NCBI RefSeq assembly: GCF_030867145.1
Contig: NC_134434.1
Location: forward strand, 7,874,001 to 7,938,000
Origin: Opisthocomus hoazin
Lineage: Eukaryota > Chordata > Aves > Opisthocomiformes > Opisthocomidae
Length of the DNA: 64,000 nucleotides
Reading direction: 5' to 3'
A program made the position numbers and the translations under genes. Position 1 is the stretch's first letter. Each line of letters opens with the position of its first letter. This document shows positions 1 through 35,494 of this stretch, in pieces. The notes beneath the pieces are model-generated. The model saw nothing but the letters and a program-made list of their open reading frames with translations, did not search any database and was not told where the DNA came from.

Positions 1-356
1 TGTAGTGTTTACACTGGAAAAGCCCCCGCCGCCGCGCGGCCTGTACAGCTCCCCGGCGGCGGGCAGGGCTCGGCCGGACGAGCCAGCGTCCACCGGCACC
101 GCGGCCGCCCCGCTATTGCACTGGGGCCGGACGGCGGCGGTGGGTGCTGGGGGGGGCCAGGGACAGCCACCCCACCCCACCCCCAGCCCCCCGCCCTGCT
201 CGAGCCGCGCTGGGGGCCGAGCCCCCCGCCCTGCCGCCGCGTCCCCCCTATTTACAGAGCCCCCCGCTGTCCTCGTCCCAGCCAGGCTGGGGGACACAGT
301 GCACTGAAACGGAACCGCCACCCCCCGCCCGCCCCGCAGTATTATTATTATTTCTG

Positions 357-362
357 TTTATT
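357..362 (-). terminator. Candidate BAHCC1 polyadenylation signal AATAAA
   Basis: A canonical AATAAA hexamer on the minus strand lies about 490 bases after the stop codon, in an A/T-rich tract unlike the G/C-rich sequence around it. No transcript end is visible from sequence, so its use is inference. A plus-strand AATAAA at about 467 is in the wrong orientation for this gene. Confidence 0.35.
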
Positions 363-683
363 TGTTTGTTTTTGTCCCCCCCCCCCTTTTTTTTTTTAAT
401 TTTTTTTGCGTCCGTTTGTCTCTTTTTCCATAAAACTTCCCGGAAGAAATACACTATTTACAGGCAAAATAAATAGAAGAACACACCTGATTTCTGCTTT
501 ACCCGCTGGCAAACAGGCAGAGGTACTAGGGAAAGTATGGCTTCTAGGGGAGCCCCCCCCGCGCCCCCCGGCACGCCGCCCCGCCGCTGCCCCCGCGCCC
601 CCCCCGGGCTTTGCATAGCGGGGAAGGACCCCCACGGCGGAATGGGGGGGGGGTGCCCATCCCCATCCCCCCAACCCCAGCAG

Positions 684-25811
<25,128 letters not shown>

Positions 25812-26449
25812 CTGCGGAGAGACGAGAGGGTGAGTGCGGGGCCGCGGCGAGGGCGGGCGGGCGGGCAGCCCCCCCCCCCCCCCCCCCTTCCTCCTCCTCC
25901 CCGTGGCTCCGGTACCCCAAGCACACGGCTTCCCCCCCCCCACCCGCACGGCCCCGCTCCCCGGTTCCCCGCGGCAACGCTCCCTCCGCTCCCCGGTGCC
26001 CGGTTCCCGGCCGCGTCCCCTCCCCGAAGCCCGGGCCCCGCTTCCCCCGGCACAGGGCCGCGGCTTCCCGGCCGCTCGGGCTCCGCTTCGCCCCAATCCC
26101 CCCCCCCAGGTCTGGGTCGCTTTCCCCGGGCCCCGCTGCCCGGTTCCCCGCCTCCCGGCCGCTCCCCGGCCCGCTGCTCCCCGGTGCCCCCCCTCCGGAG
26201 CCCGCCCGGGCATTGTTCTCGGCGGCGGCGGGGCCGGCGGGCCCGATCCGGCGGGGAAGCGGCGGCTGCCGGGGCCGGGCCGCGGCGAACAAAGGGGAGC
26301 GGAGCGGAGAGCGCGGCCGGGGACACCCCCCCCCCCCGGGACCCCCGCACCCACCCCGGGCCGGGGAACGGCGGAGCCCAGGCGGCCGCGCTGTCCCGGG
26401 GGTCGGGGGCAGCGCAGGGAGAGCCGCGCGGGCAGCGCCGCGGGGGTTG

Positions 26450-27240
26450 GGGTTTTCAATAAAATTACAGAAAAGCAACGCAAAAAAAAAAAAAGCGCTT
26501 TTCTAAGGCAGGAAAAAAATTTAATGAAAAAAAAAAAATTTAAGGGGAAATTATTTTTTTTTCTTCGCCTAAAATTATGTAAAAGATTTTAACGCGAAAA
26601 AAGAGCCAGCGCGGAAAGGTTTCGGTGCACGGAATCTGCGGGCAGAGGGTTTCCAGACGAAGGGTTTCCAGGCAGCAAAATAAAATGTTTTAGCGTGTAA
26701 AAAAAATAAATGCGAAAAATATTTGAACGCGGAAAACGCTGGCGCAAAATATATTTTAGGGCAAAAACCATTAATAGAAAAAAATATATTTTAATGCGAA
26801 AAAATTGCAAAAAAAATAATGCAAAAAACCCACGTTTGAAGGCCAAAAAAAAAAAAAGGGACAAAAAATATTGTAAGGTAAAAAAAGAAAAAAAGGCGAA
26901 AATGTTAAGTCTAAAAAAATAAAAGGCGAAAGATATTTTGAGGCTAAAGAAAAGCAAAAGAGATTAATTAAAAGAAGGCAAAAAAAATATTTTAATGAAA
27001 AGGCAAAAATATATTTTGACGCGAAAACGGCGCAAAATATTTCAGTTAAAAAAAAGGAAAAAAAAGCAGTTGAAGGCGAAAAAGGCCGAGAACAATTCAG
27101 CGCGGAGAATAACGCCGAAACACCGCGGTGCGAGGGAAAAAAAATAGGATTAAAAAAAAAGCGAAAACCACTTTAACGCGCAAAAATCAACGCTAAAAAA
27201 AAATAATAATAAAAAACAAAAAAAATTCGTGCGGCGGCAA
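26450..27240. repeat. A-rich low-complexity island in BAHCC1 intron 1
   Basis: About 790 bases of strongly A-rich plus strand (T-rich sense RNA). They are built from degenerate units such as ggcgaaaaa, atattttaatg and gcaaaaaa, abruptly bounded by CpG-island DNA on both sides. It has no target-site duplication, retroposon body or gene that I can see. Confidence 0.85.
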
Positions 27241-27314
27241 AATACCAGCGGAGCGCCCCGAAGGGCTCCCCGGCCCCGGCCCCCCCCCCCGCACCCCCGG
27301 CCCCGCTCACTCAC

Positions 27315-27540
27315 CGGAGGGGCGTTCCGCGCGCCGGGCGAGCGCGGTCCCGGCGGCGCGGGGCGGCCCCGGGCGGGTGCGCAGCGTGCTCCTGCCGGTG
27401 CCCGTGCACTGCCCATGCACCGGCTGCTCCTGCAGCAAAGGGAACCGGGGGGAGGGGGGGGATCGGAGGGGGGGTGGGGGGGGGGGACCCCGCCGCGCCT
27501 CCCCGCTCACGCCGCGCACTCCGCCGGGCGACGCGCCCCG
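27315..27540 (-). other. BAHCC1: BAHCC1 non-coding exon 1 (inferred)
   Basis: A strong donor CCG|GTGAGT lies at 27314 on the minus strand and pairs with the acceptor before 25811. The exon's 5' end is unknown and is set here just downstream of the CCAAT cluster. Sense sequence contains an ATG near 27413, so small upstream ORFs are possible. Confidence 0.5.
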
Positions 27541-28000
27541 CATGCTAATAAGCGCGTGCCCCGCGCGCCCCTCCCTGATTGGCCGCCGCGCGGCGCTCGC
27601 GCCCCGCCGGGTTTAATCCCCACCCTCTTTCTCTCCCTCCCCGCGCCTAGGGAGAAGCGGTCGGGCGCGGCTTTGCCATTGGCTGGCGGCTCGCCAGGGG
27701 TCTGCCAATCAGAGAGCGGCCCGGGGGCGAGGGGGGGTGAGTTTGAGGCGGCGAGTGGCGGCGCCTAATTCAAGCCCGGCGGATGAATGGGAGGGGACGG
27801 AGCGCGCATGCGCCGTGCGTCGCCGCGAGGGCGGGCCGCGCTGCAGCGGGGGTTGCAATCGCACCCGAGGTTGCAACGCAACCCCCCCGCCTCGCTGCAG
27901 CGCCGCCCGCCCCCCGCGCGCCGATTGGCTGGCGTCCCGCCAGCCCCCTGCCAATCACGCAGTGTAAACAAGGCGGCGATTGGACGGCCCTTTGCGGTTT
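27540..28000 (-). promoter_or_regulatory. BAHCC1: BAHCC1 CpG promoter with six CCAAT boxes
   Basis: CCAAT motifs in either orientation lie at 27578, 27678, 27705, 27924, 27951 and 27979. Four of them belong to two copies of a 35-base module (27678-27712 and 27924-27958). An octamer variant ATGCTAAT lies at 27542-27549. There is no TATA box. The position, just upstream of inferred exon 1, fits the BAHCC1 promoter; divergent activity is possible. Confidence 0.65.
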
Positions 28001-28199
28001 CAAGGCGGCCCCCCGAGGGACGGGGAGGGGAGGGGGGGGAGTTGAATGGGGTGGGGGGGCGGTTTCTAGGCTCCCCTCCCCCCCCCGCCGGTGGACCCCG
28101 CGGCCCCGGGAGCGGAGCGGGGAGATCAAAGGCGGCGGCGAGAGGGGAACGGGCCGCGGTCGGACACCGGCTCCGCTGCCGGCAGGTCGGGGGGGGCGA

Positions 28200-28995
28200 T
28201 GCGGGGGGGCCGGGCAGCGCGGGGGGGGGGGGCTGTGTGTCCAACGCGGGGGTCTGTGCCGCGGAGGGAGCGCTGGGAGCGCTGGGGAGGGGGGGCTGCA
28301 ATGCTGGGGGCCGTGCGGTGCGGATTGGGGGGGTGCAATGCTGGGGGGCCCTGCAAGGTGGAGGTTTGTGATGTTGTGGGGTCGTGCGGTGCAAGGTTGG
28401 GGGGCTGTGCAATGCGGGAGGGGGGTGCGATGCGGGGGGGCCATGCGGTGCAGCTTGGGGGGTTGCAGTGTTGGGGGGATGCGCCATGCTGGGGGGCCCT
28501 GCAAGGTGGAGGTCTGTGATGTTGGGGGGCCATGTGGTGCAAGGTGGGGGGGTGTGATGGTGGGGGGGGGCTATGCGGTGGGGGAGTGTGCAGTGTTGGG
28601 GGGCCACGCGGTGCAATGCTGGGGGGCTGTGCAATGGGAGGGTGGGTGCAGTGCTGGGGGGCCGTGCGGGGGGGAGGTTTGCGATGTTGAGGGGCCACGC
28701 GGTGCAGGGTGAGGGAGGGCTACAACGTCAGGGGGCTGTGCAGTGGGGGGGGGCAATGCTGGGGGGCACGCAGTGCAGAGTGGAGGGGCTGCGATGATGG
28801 GAGTCCCTGCAAGGCGGAGGTTGGCGATGTTGGGGGGCTGCACGGTGCAAGGTGAGGGGGCTGCAATGCTGGGGGGCCGTGCGGTGGGGGGGTGTGCAAT
28901 ATTAGGGGGCCGTGCGATGCTGGGGGGCCTTGCGGTGCGAGGTGGGGGGCAGGCAGTGCGATATGAAGGTGGGGCACGGTGCAGGGGGCCCGCGG
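28200..28995. repeat. G-rich tandem repeat, TGCTGGGGGGCC units, upstream of BAHCC1
   Basis: About 25 degenerate copies of a roughly 30-base unit (gtgcaatgctggggggcc, gcaaggtggaggtt). The plus strand is extremely G-rich with many G5-G9 runs; strong G-quadruplex potential. No gene. Confidence 0.9.
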
Positions 28996-29134
28996 GGCGT
29001 AAACACAGTGGGGTCCCGTGCACCCCCCCCTCCCGGGGCCGTGCAGCGCGAGGGGCATCGGAGGCAGAGGAGCAGCACGGCCGCCGGTACCGGGAGCGCG
29101 TGGCACCGCGGGTCCCCATCAGGGCACTGCGGGG

Positions 29135-29265
29135 CTTCTGTTTTATTTTGGTTTTTTTAAATAAAAGGACGTCATTGATTGAAAACACCCAAATAAACCC
29201 GAATCCCCCGCCAAAGCCGCGAGGTGACAGCGGAGCGCTTCGTTACGACGATCGAGTTCGGAGGG
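29135..29265. promoter_or_regulatory. AT-rich island with CRE-like GACGTCA
   Basis: Holds ttttaaataaaaggacgtca (CRE core, about 29168-29175), then ttgattgaaaa and caaataaaccc. An enhancer candidate by composition only. Confidence 0.35.
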
Positions 29266-30130
29266 CGAGTGGCCGGGGGCTGCGGCATGGCCCCGGGGGA
29301 CCCTCGAGCCCCGTTCCCCGGCCCCACACGGACAGAGCTGCAGACGGCGGGATGCACGGACACGGCGTGGGGACGCGGGGATGGGGCGCGGGGGCTCCGG
29401 GACCCAGGGACGCGGGGCTTCATGAGCACGGAGGCCGTGGGGCAGGGGGTTTCTCCTCCGCGTGAGTGAGGAGTGGGACCGATCCTGGCTGTGGGGGGAG
29501 GGTGCGCTGGGACCCTGCAGGGCTGGACCCTCACCCTCTGCCACCCCTCACACCCCCTCCCGCACGCCGCCACGCGAAAAAGCTCTTTTCTCCCCCCTCA
29601 TTTTAGCTGTGGCGGTTCAATGCGGCTGCCACGGGCTGAGCTCCGGAGTCCCCCCCTCTCCCGGGGCCCCCCCCCACGGGGAGCATCCTCTCGTCACCCC
29701 CGCGCGCAGGGAACGGCGCCGAAGCATCCGCGCTGCAGCCCTCGCCGTCCAGGAAGGGGCTCCAGCCCGAGAAATAACCGTAGGGATTAACCCGGTAAAT
29801 AATTAATCGTCTGGCGGGAGCGCGAGAGGGGTCCCGGCGTTGGGGGGTGCCGGGGGGGAGCAGCGCAGGGGGCTGCGGCCAGCGTGTTGTGTGGCCACCG
29901 GTGCTCCGGGAGAGCTCAGAAACAATTTCTTACTGAAAAAACCCCCAGAAAAAAGCCCCAAAGTGGCTGTCGGCTATTCCTTCCCCAGTGGGTGCCGGGG
30001 GGGGTGGGAAGGGGCTGGGGAACCCCCCCGGGGCCGGGTGGGGAGGGACTGAGCTGGGGGCTTGGGGAGGTGGGAGGTGGGCGAGCCTGGGTGCCATGAG
30101 GAAACTCCGGTGGGTGGACGTCCCTCGTGG
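29265..30130. other. Intergenic, little seen
   Basis: GC-rich unique sequence. A small AT-rich island at 29768-29812 (ataaccgtagggattaaccc and ggtaaataattaatcgtc) is the only composition change I can point to. Confidence 0.5.
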
Positions 30131-30134
30131 GTAT

Positions 30135-30325
30135 TCATCCTGCGTGGGCAGAGACCCCCCCCCCCGTGGGCAGAGACCCCCCCGTGGGTAGACCGCTGCT
30201 GGGGCAGATTCCCAGTGGGCAGACCCCACAGTGGGTAGGCAGCCCCCCCCCCCCGTGGGCAGATTCCTGCTGGGGTAGAGACACCCCCCCCCCCACCGTG
30301 GGCAGCCCCCCCCACGTGGGCTCCC
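30135..30325. repeat. GTGGGCAGACCCCC tandem repeat
   Basis: Eight to ten degenerate copies of gtgggcagaccccc with long C runs. Non-coding. Confidence 0.8.
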
Positions 30326-30564
30326 CGAGCGAGGTTGATCAGCGAAGCCAGCGCGGTGCAATTAAAGCCGGGTTAATGACGCCTCCGCTCTCCGGCCCCG
30401 CAGCCGCCTTTGTCCGCGCCCAGGGTGGCCCCGTGGGGACCCGAGACAATGGGCGGCGGAGGGGCCCGGTCCACGGAGCCCCCGAAACGGGGGGTCCAGC
30501 GCCCATTGGCGGGGCTTTGCCCCCTCCCCGGAGACCCAGAGCTGCTGCTGGGTGGGGCCTGCTG

Positions 30565-31165
30565 GTCCCCAGAGCCCTGCGCCGCTGCTGCGTGCATGCA
30601 CGGTGCTCATCTTCCCAGCCCTGCGCCGCTGCTGCATGCATGCACAGTGCTCATACCCAGAGCCCTGCACTGCTGCTGCATGGATGCATGGTGATCGTCC
30701 CCAGAGTCCTGCACTGCTGCTGCGTGCATGCACGGTGCTCATACCCAGAGCCCTGCACGACTGCTGCATGCATGCATGGTGCTCGTCTCCCCGGCACTGC
30801 GCTGCTGCTGTGTGCATGCATGGTGTTCGTCCCCAGAGCCCTGCACTGCTGTTGCATGCGTGCATGGTGCTCGTCCCCAGAGCCCTGCACCGCTGCTGCA
30901 TGCATGTGTGGTGCTCATCCTCCCAGCTTTTCACCGCTGCTGCGTGCGTGCATGGACGGTGCCAGAGCCCTGCAGCACTGCTGCATGCATGCAAGATGCT
31001 CGTCTTCCCAGCCGTGCTCCACTGCTGCGTGCATGCATAATGCCATAGTCCTGCACCGCTGTTGCATGCATGTGTGGTGCTCGTCCTCCTAGCCCTGCAC
31101 CACTGCTGCTGGCATGCATGCATGCATGGTGCCAGAGCCCTGCGCCGCTGCTGTATGCAAAGCTC
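30565..31165. repeat. 44 bp minisatellite rich in TGCATG
   Basis: About thirteen copies with a 44-base period (agccctgc at 30573, 30617, 30661 and on). Each holds gctgctgcatgcatgcatgg and ends gtgctcgtccccag. Every copy has one or more TGCATG hexamers and a CTG-rich core. Confidence 0.93.
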
Positions 31166-31779
31166 CCAGGCTGCGCTGTGCTGCACCGGTGCATGCACAC
31201 ATGTGCAGTGCTGATGGGGGGTGCAGGAGCTGCTGGTTGCATCCAGCAGCGGGTGCCAGGCCGGGGCCGTGCCATTGCAGAGCACCCTGAGCACCGAGGC
31301 ACCCTTGGGTGGGCGAGAGGGCCCGAGGCAGGGGTGCGGTGACAGGTCCCTGCGCGGGGGGGGGGGGTCTTGGGGGTGTTTGGGGGTGCAGCGAGGAGGC
31401 TGCGATGTGGGTGCTGGCACCGCGACCCCGCAGGGTCCCCGGCTGGAGCCCCTCTCCCAGGACCCCCCGGCTGATGGGACCCCGCTGCTGCTCCTGCGTG
31501 GCCCATCGCAGGGCTCTGCGGCGTGGCACGGCGTGGCACGGCGCAATGCGGGCGGCTCGGCCTCCTGGCACGCGGGGCAGGCGGGTTTCCAGCTGGCCGC
31601 GGGTTCGCCGGCGCGGCGCAAGGCTGTCTGCGACCGAGGGTCGCGGTGGCGGCTGCGGGGGGGGGGGAGAGGCAGCTGGGTGCTGCCGTCACCTCCGCTG
31701 CCAGCCCGGGGACGCCGGACTCCTGCCCAGGGAGCCTTCCGCGGGTGGGGGGCTCGGGGGTCCCAAGGGAAGAGGAAGG

Positions 31780-32035
31780 GACTGGACTCCTGTGAACGGT
31801 CCCGCTGTGTCAGCCGCGGCAAGAACCGGGTTTGCGAATGCAACTGCTGCCACGATGCGAAAATCCTGCTGGAAGATGTATCGGAGCCATTACCCGCCTC
31901 GCTCCGCAGCCGGCTGCGGCGTTAATATTCAATTTTGATGTGGAAGTCCCATTATGTTAATGACTTCGGTGACAAAAGTCGTTAATGTCAGGCTTTCCCT
32001 TCACGGCGTGGCATTAGACGGGGTGAACACCGCTG
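31780..32035. promoter_or_regulatory. Intergenic low-repeat island, enhancer candidate
   Basis: Balanced-composition block with gaagatgtatcggagcc, cgttaatattcaattttgat, cccattatgttaatgact and gacaaaagtcgttaatgtc (three TTAATG/TTAATA sites). It stands between minisatellites and has no coding frame of note. A conserved element is inferred. Confidence 0.45.
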
Positions 32036-32039
32036 CGAC

Positions 32040-33140
32040 GCCGGCGCGCGTGGCGGGACCGAATGGCGCACGGGCAGCGGGCCGGGGCCGCGGGGGGAGC
32101 CGGGTCAGACCCCCTCCCCGGCCTCCGCACGGGCCCTCGCCGCTCCGACCGCGCAGCCGCTTCCGCCGGCGCGCGGTGCTGCCGGGGCAGGGGCCACGCG
32201 TGATGGCCGCGCCGGGGGCATGGCGGCCGCGGGGCGGATTAGCTGCGCCGCAGCGAGCGCATCCGGCAGCGGCGCTCGCTCCGCCGCAGATGCCCTCCTT
32301 TGTTCTCTCCCCGAGCCGGGGGGGATGCGCCGGTGCTTCCTCGCCTGCCGGAGAGCGCGGCGATCGGTGACACCGGGGCTGCCCCCCAGCGCCGCTGCTG
32401 CGGTGTGGGTGCCAGCGGCTTGGGCAGCGACGCAGGGAGGCCTGGACGGACGGACGGACGGATGGACGGCTCCTCCTCGGGCTGTGCCGGAGCCACGCGG
32501 GCAGCTGTCCCCGAGGCTGTGGGCTGGTGGCGGGGGGACACGGGGAGAGGGACAGGAAGCGCGGCGGGAGCCCGGCAGCACCCCTTGATCTGGCCATCAC
32601 CGGCCACCACTGTGGCATGGCGGCTCCCGGACGGGCACGGTGGCTCCCGGACGGGCACAGCAGCTCCATGGCCGGTGCGAGGCTGAACCCCGCCGTGCCG
32701 GGCAGCGTCCTGCGGCACCGGACGGGATTGGAACCGTCAAACGCGGGAGCCGGGAGCTGCCTGTGATGGTGAAATCGGCCGTGACCTTCCCCGGCCCGGC
32801 GAAGGGCTCCTCTCCCGCCGCCGCACTCGCCGCCCTCCCGGCCGCGGAGTGGCCGGCGGTTCCCGGGCAGAACCCCGGCGTGGGCTTGGGTCTCCAGGTC
32901 GCCCTTCCCGGGCCCCTCGGGAGGCTCCCGCCCGGCACGGCCGCCGCTGCAGCCTCCTGCTCCCCTGTGTGCGGTGGGCGCTCGGCACGGCCGGCTGCCG
33001 ACACGCGGATGGGTGCACGGCTGCGTGTCCCAGCCCCGGGGGTCCGTGCGTGGCGCAGCCCCGGCTGCGGGGTGAGGGGGGGGGCTGCGGGCGGTTGGGC
33101 TTTGCCCCCCGACGTGGCGGATCACCGGACGTGGCCGCGG
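32040..33140. other. Intergenic CpG-rich DNA
   Basis: High CpG density with a SOX-like cctttgttctc at about 32296 and scattered repeats. Open frames on both strands lack any recognisable protein signature or splice logic and are left out. Confidence 0.5.
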
Positions 33141-33374
33141 TGGGTGAGTGGGGCCGCAGGCGCCCAAGCACGGCGTCACCCCCTGCTGCCGTGGCTGCTC
33201 GCGGCCAGCCCTGACCCCCAGCGCAGGGGTCCCGGAGCCTGGGGGTCCTGGCAGGGGCTGGGGCCGCTCCTCGCCGTGGGCCCTGGGGCCACCGGGTCTG
33301 CCGGGGCCAGGAGCTGCCGAGCCAGTGCCAGCATGCAGGGTCCCGTGGTGACAGTGCGTGGCCAGGCCTGGCTC

Positions 33375-34155
33375 CTTGGGGCTGCTGGGGACATGGCCAT
33401 GGTCTTGGGGACACAGCACCCCACTGAGGACACAGCCATGGTCCTGGGGATATGGCCACCATCCTGGGAACATGGCCACAGTCTTGGGGACACAGCCACG
33501 GTCCCGTGGACATGGCCACCATCCTGTGGGCATGGCCATGGTCTTGGAGACACAGCACCCCACTAGGGACACAGCCATGGTACTGGGGATATGGCCACCA
33601 CCCTGGGGGCACGGCCACTGTCCTGGGGACATGGCCACCATCCTGGGGACATGGCCATGGTCCTGGGGACACAGCACCCCACTGGGGACATGGCCACCAC
33701 CCTGGGGACATGACGCCATCCTGGGGACACAGCCATGGTCCTGGGGACACAGCTGCTGCCCTGGGGACATGGCCATCATCCTGGGGACACGGCTGTGGTC
33801 TTGGGGACACAGCACCCCACTGGGGACGCAGCCACCACCTGGGGAACACAGCCATGGTCCTGGGGACACAGTCACGGTCCTTGGGACATGGCCACTATCT
33901 TGGGGACAAAGCACCTCACTGGGGACACAGCCACCACCCTGGGGACACAGCCACCATCCTGGGGACACAGCCATGGTCCTGGGGACATGGCACCCCACTG
34001 GGGACACAGTCCCCCCTGGAGACGTGGCCCCAGTCCTGTGGACACAGCCCCGGTCCTGGGGACACAGCCACCACCCTGGGGACACAGCCACCGCTCCGGG
34101 GGACACAGCCCCGGTCCTAGGGACACAGCCACCACCCTGGGGACACGGCTGGAGG
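33375..34155. repeat. 20 bp minisatellite, GGGGACACAGCCATGGTCCT unit
   Basis: Nearly forty head-to-tail copies of ggggacacagccatggtcct / ggggacatggccaccatcct. The period of 20 gives open frames in several phases. The array ends about 190 bases before the promoter-like segment at 34.3 kb. Confidence 0.95.
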
Positions 34156-34319
34156 CGGGGGGTGCTCGGAGCACCGTGCCCCTGGGGTGGCCGTCGGCAG
34201 GGCCTGGGGGGCCGGGGGGCCGTGGGAGGGGGGCTCGGGGCCTGCCGGGGGGGGCCGGGGCCGCTCGGTGTCCCCGGGCCCGGCGGTGGCGGCTCCGCGC
34301 GCACGTGGCCGGGCCGCGC

Positions 34320-34560
34320 CGTACGCCCCGCCCCTCCCCCCGCGCGCCCATTGGCCCCGGCGCCCTCCACAAACAAAGGCCGGAGGCCGCGGGGGGCCCG
34401 GAGCGCCGCTCCGATTGGCGGGGTCCCGGCGGGGGGGCGGGACGAGGGGTGGCGGGGTGGAGCCGGGCAGGCCCCGCCCACCGAGCGGCGCCGGAGGCCT
34501 TATAAGGGGCGGGGGCGGGGCGCGTTCATTCATGCGCACAGGGGAAGGGCGGTCCCGCGG
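34320..34560 (+). promoter_or_regulatory. Orphan promoter-like segment: CCAAT x2, GC boxes, CArG/TATA
   Basis: GC boxes (gccccgcccctcc) and two inverted CCAAT boxes (34350-34354 and 34414-34418) precede CCTTATAAGG (34498-34507), a perfect CArG box whose core also reads as a TATA box. Then come ggggcgggggcggggcgcg and a plausible start region near 34530. The spacing is that of a classical plus-strand TATA promoter. Downstream, donor-like GG|GTGGGT and CG|GTACGT lie at about 34600-34640. No protein is recognised. Confidence 0.55.
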
Positions 34561-34734
34561 CGCGGCTCCGCCCACTCGCGCGGCGCGCGCTGCGGACGGA
34601 CACGGGTGGGTGCTGGGGGCCCGGCCCGGATCGGTACGTGTGGTGCGCGCGGGTGTGAGGGTGGCGGGGATCGCGCGGGGCGTGTCCCGCGTGGGCGCGT
34701 GTTCCCCCCCTCCCCCCGGCTCTGGGGACACCGG

Positions 34735-34965
34735 CCCCGAAACCCACCCCGAACCCCACCCCCTGGCCACCCCCAAACCCACCCCACAGCCAGCCCCGGG
34801 GCCCCACAGCCACCCCCAAACGCATCCCCAAACCCACCCCACGGCCACCCCGGACCCTCCCCCCCACAGCGACCTGCAGGGCCCCACGGCCAAACCCACC
34901 CCACAGTGAGCCACGGAGCCCCACGGCCACCCCAAAACCCACCCCACAGCCACCCCATGGCACCA
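34735..34965. repeat. CCCCACGGCCACCCC / AAACCCACCCC tandem repeat
   Basis: Degenerate repeats of aacccaccccacagccacccc follow the promoter-like segment. Non-coding. Confidence 0.75.
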
Positions 34966-35164
34966 GGACGCGGGGGTGACACCGGGGGGGCCGCCACGGC
35001 CCCTGGCCTCCCCCCAGGGCGGTTCGTGCTGTTCAACCCACGCTGCTTCCCCCCTCCCCGATTCAACCCCCCACGGGGATCGGGCCCCTCGCCCCCATTT
35101 TCTGAGCCGCGACCATCACTCTCTCCGCGTCTCCGATCCGCCAGGTGTGCGCGTGACGCGGCCC

Positions 35165-35330
35165 GCGCCGCCGAGAGGGGCTGAACTTCCGTCACCCGGC
35201 AATTAAGGAGCCTGAAGCTGTGCTTCATTAATGGCTGTTATGCAATAAAACCGATTAAAGCTGCCCTTATCTGCAATATAAAAACGCGATTTGTTTGAAT
35301 TTATGTTTTGAAATCCTTGCTCTGCCAGGC
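35165..35330. promoter_or_regulatory. AT-rich island, enhancer candidate
   Basis: Contains ggcaattaaggagcc, gcttcattaatggctgttat, gcaataaaaccgattaaagc (HOX/CDX-like GCAATAAAA) and ttgtttgaatttatgttttg. A sharp drop in GC content inside a GC-rich region; no coding frame. Confidence 0.45.
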
Positions 35331-35494
35331 GTCCGGGGCCGGCCGTGGGTGGGCTCTAGCCCAGCAGCCTGGGGAGGGGGTTCCCATTGCCCCGGGACCC
35401 CTGCACTGCTGTTGGATGAAGCCGGCTCTGCTGGGACGGCGTCACCCGTGTGTGCGTCCCCGCGGGCCCTGCCCAGCCCCGGCCAATGCCAGAC

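Noticed and set aside
30362-31843. 493-codon minus-strand frame over the 44-base array
   Set aside because: Repeat-derived Cys/His/Met pattern; the flanks have no gene-like features.
32220-32588. Ala-rich ORF beginning MAAAGRIS in CpG-rich intergenic DNA
   Set aside because: The context looks start-like but there is no family resemblance, and the frame soon becomes Arg/Gly/Pro noise.
32001-34481. 826-codon minus-strand frame
   Set aside because: It crosses the 20-base minisatellite and CpG-rich DNA and lacks any domain.
34533-34910. ORF beginning MRTGEGRSRG just after the orphan promoter
   Set aside because: The ATG sits at the predicted start site itself, and the frame dissolves into Pro/His repeats. 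I keep the promoter but not a protein.
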